This document shows positions 59,641 through 64,000 of a stretch of DNA of 64,000 bases, piece by piece. The first letter of the stretch is position 1; every line of letters begins with the position of its first letter. This DNA comes from Hemicordylus capensis (taxonomy: Eukaryota; Chordata; Lepidosauria; Squamata; Cordylidae): assembly GCF_027244095.1 (NCBI RefSeq), contig NC_069659.1, positions 96,513,501-96,577,500 of the forward strand, read 5' to 3'. The notes beneath the pieces are model-generated. The model searched no databases. It was not told the DNA's origin and worked only from the letters and a program-made list of their open reading frames with translations. The position numbers and the translations under genes are program-made.

Positions 59641-61664
59641 GTAGCACTGAGGTAATTTTTTTATTTTTTATTTTTGCACTGGTAGTCATTAATTCCCCAG
59701 AATGCCAGCAGAAAAGAAGGGAGGCAGAAGCACTACTGGAAAAACAAAAAGAGGAGACCCTCAGGTGCCTCACATATTGAGCCCAATTTGTCACCCACCA
59801 ATTGAGTGAATGGGGGAGTGGGGCATTTTTGTCTAACCTACTTGCAACCTGCCTTGATTTACAATTCCAAGCCAGAAAATATGAAATCTGGCAATATCGC
59901 TAATTAAGGCCTCGGTGGCACATTGACTTCTACTGCATTGCAGCCTTGAATTTTATTTGGGCACTCTCCTGATGACCTGCGGCAAGTTAAAAAAAAATAA
60001 AGCCTGCTGGCAACTAGCTGTGGCCCTATCCCCATGGCAGTCACCATGATCTGGGCCAACGCAGTTGAATGCTGTGGCTTATCCTGCATCTACACAATGT
60101 CCTCCCCACCCTTCTCTCTGTCTTGCCTGGGAGAGAGACAAAGAATGACTAGATCAGGAGCAGCCACGGTATGATGTTGTCTTCTTCTCGTGCGCCCCCT
60201 CCCGCATAGCAACAGAACAGTGTCCTATGACTACTGCCTGCCCCCCCACCCCACACCGTCTCCTGGCAGAAAAATAGTCAGCATTCAGACCAGGGGCAAT
60301 CCAGGCCATACCCGCTCCCTCTGCCTTCTGTTTGGAAGGCCACTGTGAATCTGACACCAGTTAGGGAAAGTTCATTAACTCCAGTGACCTTTCACGGTGC
60401 AAGCTTTTTCTCCTGTGATTCTACCTATAAAAATGTCTCATTCTTGTAGAGAAGCAAAAATGTTTATAATTGGGCTCCTGCTTTACCACCCAAGTATTAG
60501 CTGTAGGGCACTGTCAGGAGATCATGAATAGAAGGGGTGGGGGTCTGAGAAATGCTGACCTGTCACTATTACAGTATTGCTTGATCTCACAATGATTTTT
60601 AAAGGCCATGAATTCTACACATAAACAAACAACATAGCAAAGTAACTGATGGTTTGAGAAGCGGATAACCAGGATATGACCATACCAGTTAATGTTGTGT
60701 GTAGCCAGCTGCCCTATTTTCATTCTGTACAGCTGAGTTCCCAACCTTGGGTCTGCAGATGTGGTTAGACTGCCTCCCATCATCCCCATGCACGATTGCT
60801 TGTCCCTGCAGGACAGCAGAATCCAGACCTAGTAGCTTATCTTCTCCTTCCTTTCGGTACTTCATGGATTCTGAATTAAAACTGTGAGCCCTTTTGGTCC
60901 AGGACATAGCTCTTGCACTGTAGATGACTTACCCTGAGCGAGGGCAGGCTATATATTGAAATAATCATCTCATTCCCTCTCCTTTCACTGGCTATTCTCT
61001 TCTTAGCTCTTTTCACATATTCACGTTCTATGAATGCAGGAAGAGAGAGCAGGGCCCCACCTCTCTCCTCCAAACCTCCATGCATTCTGCCTTAGGTCTG
61101 AATAAAGCCTGTGTCCCTACACACTGCATGTATGTACAGTAAATTCTGTTTCTGTGACTGGGAGTCCTGAATTTTACATGGTTCTCAGTCACACACAGAG
61201 AGTGCCTATGGACATGGAGTTATACATGCATAAGCTCTACTTCAGCTTAACATGCAAAGATTAGGGGAGGGCCATCAGGTTTGATGTCCTTCCCCTCCTT
61301 GCTCCATGCATTCTTTTCATACAACATGGAAACTTATGAAAAAGGGGGTACTAGACACCAGTGCTTGCCACCACACCACATCCTTTAACAAAGTAAAGGA
61401 CATGTGGTTCAGCCATATTTGGTACTGATAAATTATTTTGTGTGTGTTGCCTTATCTTTGATGTATCCTTTATCTTTGATGCCTGAACCAATGATTTCCT
61501 GTCTTAAAAGAGCAGCACATTGACCTACCCTCCATTTATATCTGAAGGGGACTTTGATTTTGACTCCTCTGCCTGTTAGAGATGAAGAGTGCAAGGATGG
61601 GGGATGCTGACCAGGGCTATGGAGTGGGGGAGAGTGGGGACAGGAGGGCGGCTTCTTGCATTTT
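59641..61664. other. Intergenic, no feature recognised
   Basis: No supported gene or element. Confidence 0.45.
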
Positions 61665-61865
61665 TTATTTTTATTTATTTATTCATTCATTCGATTTCTA
61701 TACCGCCCTTCCAAAAATGGCTCAGGGCGGTTTACACAGAGAAATAACAAATAAATAAGATGGATCCCTGTCCCCAAAGGGCTCACAATCTAAAAAGAAA
61801 CATAAGATAGACACCAGCAACAGTCACTGGAGGCACTGTGCTGGGAGTGGATAGGAAAAGGTTTT
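61665..61865 (-). repeat. Interspersed repeat, LINE/SINE-like 3' segment
   Basis: TTTATTTATTTATTCATTCA, ATACCGCCCTTCCAAAAATG and CCCCAAAGGGCTCACAATCT with AAAAAGAAAC: the fullest copy of the family also at 4,547 and 39,185. Confidence 0.7.
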
Positions 61866-62034
61866 TTTGTAGGAAAAGGTTTGTGCTGAGGGTAAAAGTA
61901 ACTATGGAAACTTTTGTTGTGATTAGCTCTAAATATAGATAACAATTCGGAATAGGGAATGAGGTTGTTTGAGGATTGTGTGTTGGATTTCTTTCATTTG
62001 TTTGAAGTTGCTGTCTGATTATTGTAAGTCTACA

Positions 62035-62140
62035 ATAATGGGAGATGGTAATGGTAAACCCCTCCAGTATTCTACCACAGACAAACACAGAGCTCTGTGG
62101 TTGCCAGGAGTCATCACCAACTTGACAGCACACTTTACCT
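62035..62140 (+). mobile_element. Sauria-type SINE 3' fragment
   Basis: ATGGGAGATGGTAATGGTAA, AGAGCTCTGTGGTTGCCAGG and CACCAACTTGACAGCACACT match the 3' half of the SINE at 13,031-13,307. The tRNA-like head is missing. Confidence 0.75.
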
Positions 62141-62572
62141 TACCATTCCATAGTTTTGTGTGTAATGATGCCTGATTAGATTGATATGAACTGGTTTCCA
62201 TCCAACCTTTATAGATGAACTGCCTATTGAGGAAACATCCACAGTCATTAAGAAACATGAACTTTTGTTCATGCTTAAGCAAGTCTTGAAGATATTTGTA
62301 ATTTGCCTTCCTTTTAACTGACCGTGCTGATTTTAACGTTGGTTTCAATGGCTTGTAGCCTGCTGTTCCAATGCTTTATTCTGCTTCTTGCTTTTTCTTT
62401 TAATATTTCTTGGTGTTTTTTTTAAATGTTTATTGTTGCTATGTTCTCTGCTTTGTGAAATTATACATCTAAAGTGGCCTATCCATAAAATAAATACATA
62501 CATCAATTATAAGACTTACGTTCATCAGGCTCCATATGCTCACAGTATCCTGAACCAGTAAGCAAAGAAGAA

Positions 62573-63621
62573 CAGAGACGTATCTAGGGGAAATAGCGCC
62601 TAGGGCAAGCATTGAAATTGCACCCCCTGTCCAAACATCTGACACCCATCTTTCAGATAACTTTACCATAATATCAGCTGAAAAATACAAGTCAAGCTTG
62701 TTAATCTTTTAAAATTTCAAAAACTATTTAGCAGTGGATGTAGCCAGACCAAAAAATGCTGGGAAACTACAAATTTCAGTATGCTGGGACTCATGAAATA
62801 CCCCAAAACTCTGTGGAGGTGTACTTGGAAAACTAAACAGAAGTGCCTGTCTAATTCTCTGCTATGCATTGTAGCATCACTATTATATAAGTTTTAAAAA
62901 TAAATGGAGAATTTGACTTTTCCCAGATACTCTGAAAATAATTAAAGTAAACTGTGTCACTGCTTGGAATATATTCAAGTATTTCAGAAAGACAGTTAAA
63001 ATGAGAGAAAGAGAGCAAGAAACTCCCAGTGGGCCTTAATACTAAGGATTTCACACTGATTCAAAGACAAACTCACTTTTAGTAGCCATATTATTAAGAC
63101 ATCACATTTAACTCACTTATCACAAGAAGGAAAGTAAGAGCAAATGAATACAATCCTAGCTCATAAGCTTCAGCTCAGTATTCACAAGCCCTGATTCTCT
63201 GTACTTAGTGCCAAACTAAATATGTGTACAGTGACATATTATATATATTTTTAAAGGAATTACCTGCAGCCCCTTCAGGGGGTCTTCCTAAAGTCCATGT
63301 GTAGGGGGTTTGCAAAGGTCCCCCCTCCCCCTGCTGGCCTCTAGGGCCTCGCAGGGACCATTTGATTATGTGTGGTGGCCGTTTTTTTTTAAAAAAAATT
63401 TATTGGCCACTGAAAACAAAATGGCCACTGCGCATGCTCAAATGGCCTCTGCAAGGTCTGGCATGGCCTAGGGCCTCACAGAGCCCATTTGAGCATGCAT
63501 GGCGGCCATTTTGTTTTCAGCAGCCATTTTTTAATTTTATTTTTTATTTTTAAGAATGGTGCCCCCCTTCAAGTGGCGCCCAGGGCACGTGCCCTGCTGC
63601 CCCACCCTAGATACGCCCCTG
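62573..63621 (-). mobile_element. Non-autonomous hAT element, 1.05 kb, copy 2 (inverted)
   Basis: Starts CAGAGACGTATCTAG, ends CTAGATACGCCCCTG, with an exact 8-bp duplication AAGAAGAA (62,565-62,572, 63,622-63,629). Reverse complement of the 5,813-6,891 family member. CGCATGCTC and GCATGCATGG motifs lie at about 63,430-63,500. Confidence 0.92.
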
Positions 63622-63945
63622 AAGAAGAAATAAGAAGAATCAGGCCTTTTTGTCACACTGTGACAGAGTCAGCTTGGGATTCATAAGCCCCCACCTTTTT
63701 CACAGACTGCTAGGGAGGGACTCCTCTTGGATTTGAACTGGGAACCTTTTGGTCTGTGGCTGACACAATGTGTGCTGGAGTCCCAGAGTTGCCTTCAAAC
63801 AAGGAAGGAAACAGGGGTCCCTTACACTGGCTCTTCTCATTGGACAGGCAATATGAAGCCTGGATTGTCCACCTGATATAAATTCCAGGAGCCTGGCTTC
63901 CCCTTCTTATCTGTTCATCAGAGCAATACCTTCTGCAGCTTTTAT

Positions 63946-64000
63946 ATTATTATTATTACTATTACTATTATTATTATTATTATTATTATTACATTTATAT
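63946..64000. repeat. (ATT)n at window end
   Basis: ATT repeats running off the edge, followed by ACATTTATAT, probably the tail of a LINE 3' end continuing outside. Confidence 0.7.

Overview
The window is 64 kb of vertebrate nuclear DNA, most likely from a squamate reptile (a lizard). The evidence is one intron-rich gene that matches vertebrate SIK1 exon by exon, in a background typical of squamates: a Sauria-type SINE whose 3' end resembles the Bov-B LINE tail, fragments of L2- and CR1-type LINEs, many short hAT elements with 8-bp target duplications, a Helitron and a DIRS-like element. No bacterial or viral gene organisation is present.

Layout. Positions 1-16,450 are intergenic and repeat-rich, with hAT elements (265-422, 2579-2921, 4010-4150, 5813-6891), a tRNA-derived SINE (916-1098), a Sauria SINE (13,031-13,307) and an L2 reverse-transcriptase fragment (13,630-15,234). 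SIK1 occupies about 16,460-33,300 on the minus strand: a 3'UTR of about 2.5 kb, 13 coding exons giving 800 residues, and a CpG-rich promoter at about 33,120-33,600 holding a perfect cAMP response element. All twelve introns between exon 2 and exon 14 read GT...AG. Several introns carry insertions; the largest is a broken DIRS-like element in intron 5.

Positions 33,600-64,000, upstream of SIK1, show no further gene I can support. They hold a 1.8-kb foldback hAT element (43,516-45,350), an L2 copy carrying a nested Helitron (48,205-50,430; Helitron 48,660-49,458), CR1 and L2 3' ends, three more hAT elements (36,186-36,358; 56,195-56,638; 58,095-59,397) and a second copy of the 5.8-kb hAT element in the opposite orientation (62,573-63,621).

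Function. The only host product is SIK1, an AMPK-related serine/threonine kinase. The activation-loop threonine, the UBA-like region, the C-terminal PKA site and the basic nuclear region are all preserved, and the CRE-bearing promoter fits the known feedback in which cAMP/CREB induces SIK1. I did not find a previously undescribed gene system. The most interesting unexplained structures are the modular palindromic hAT elements, the GC-rich repeat block inside the Helitron, a perfect 20-bp hairpin in SIK1 intron 2, and a templated inversion-duplication at 47.4-47.9 kb.
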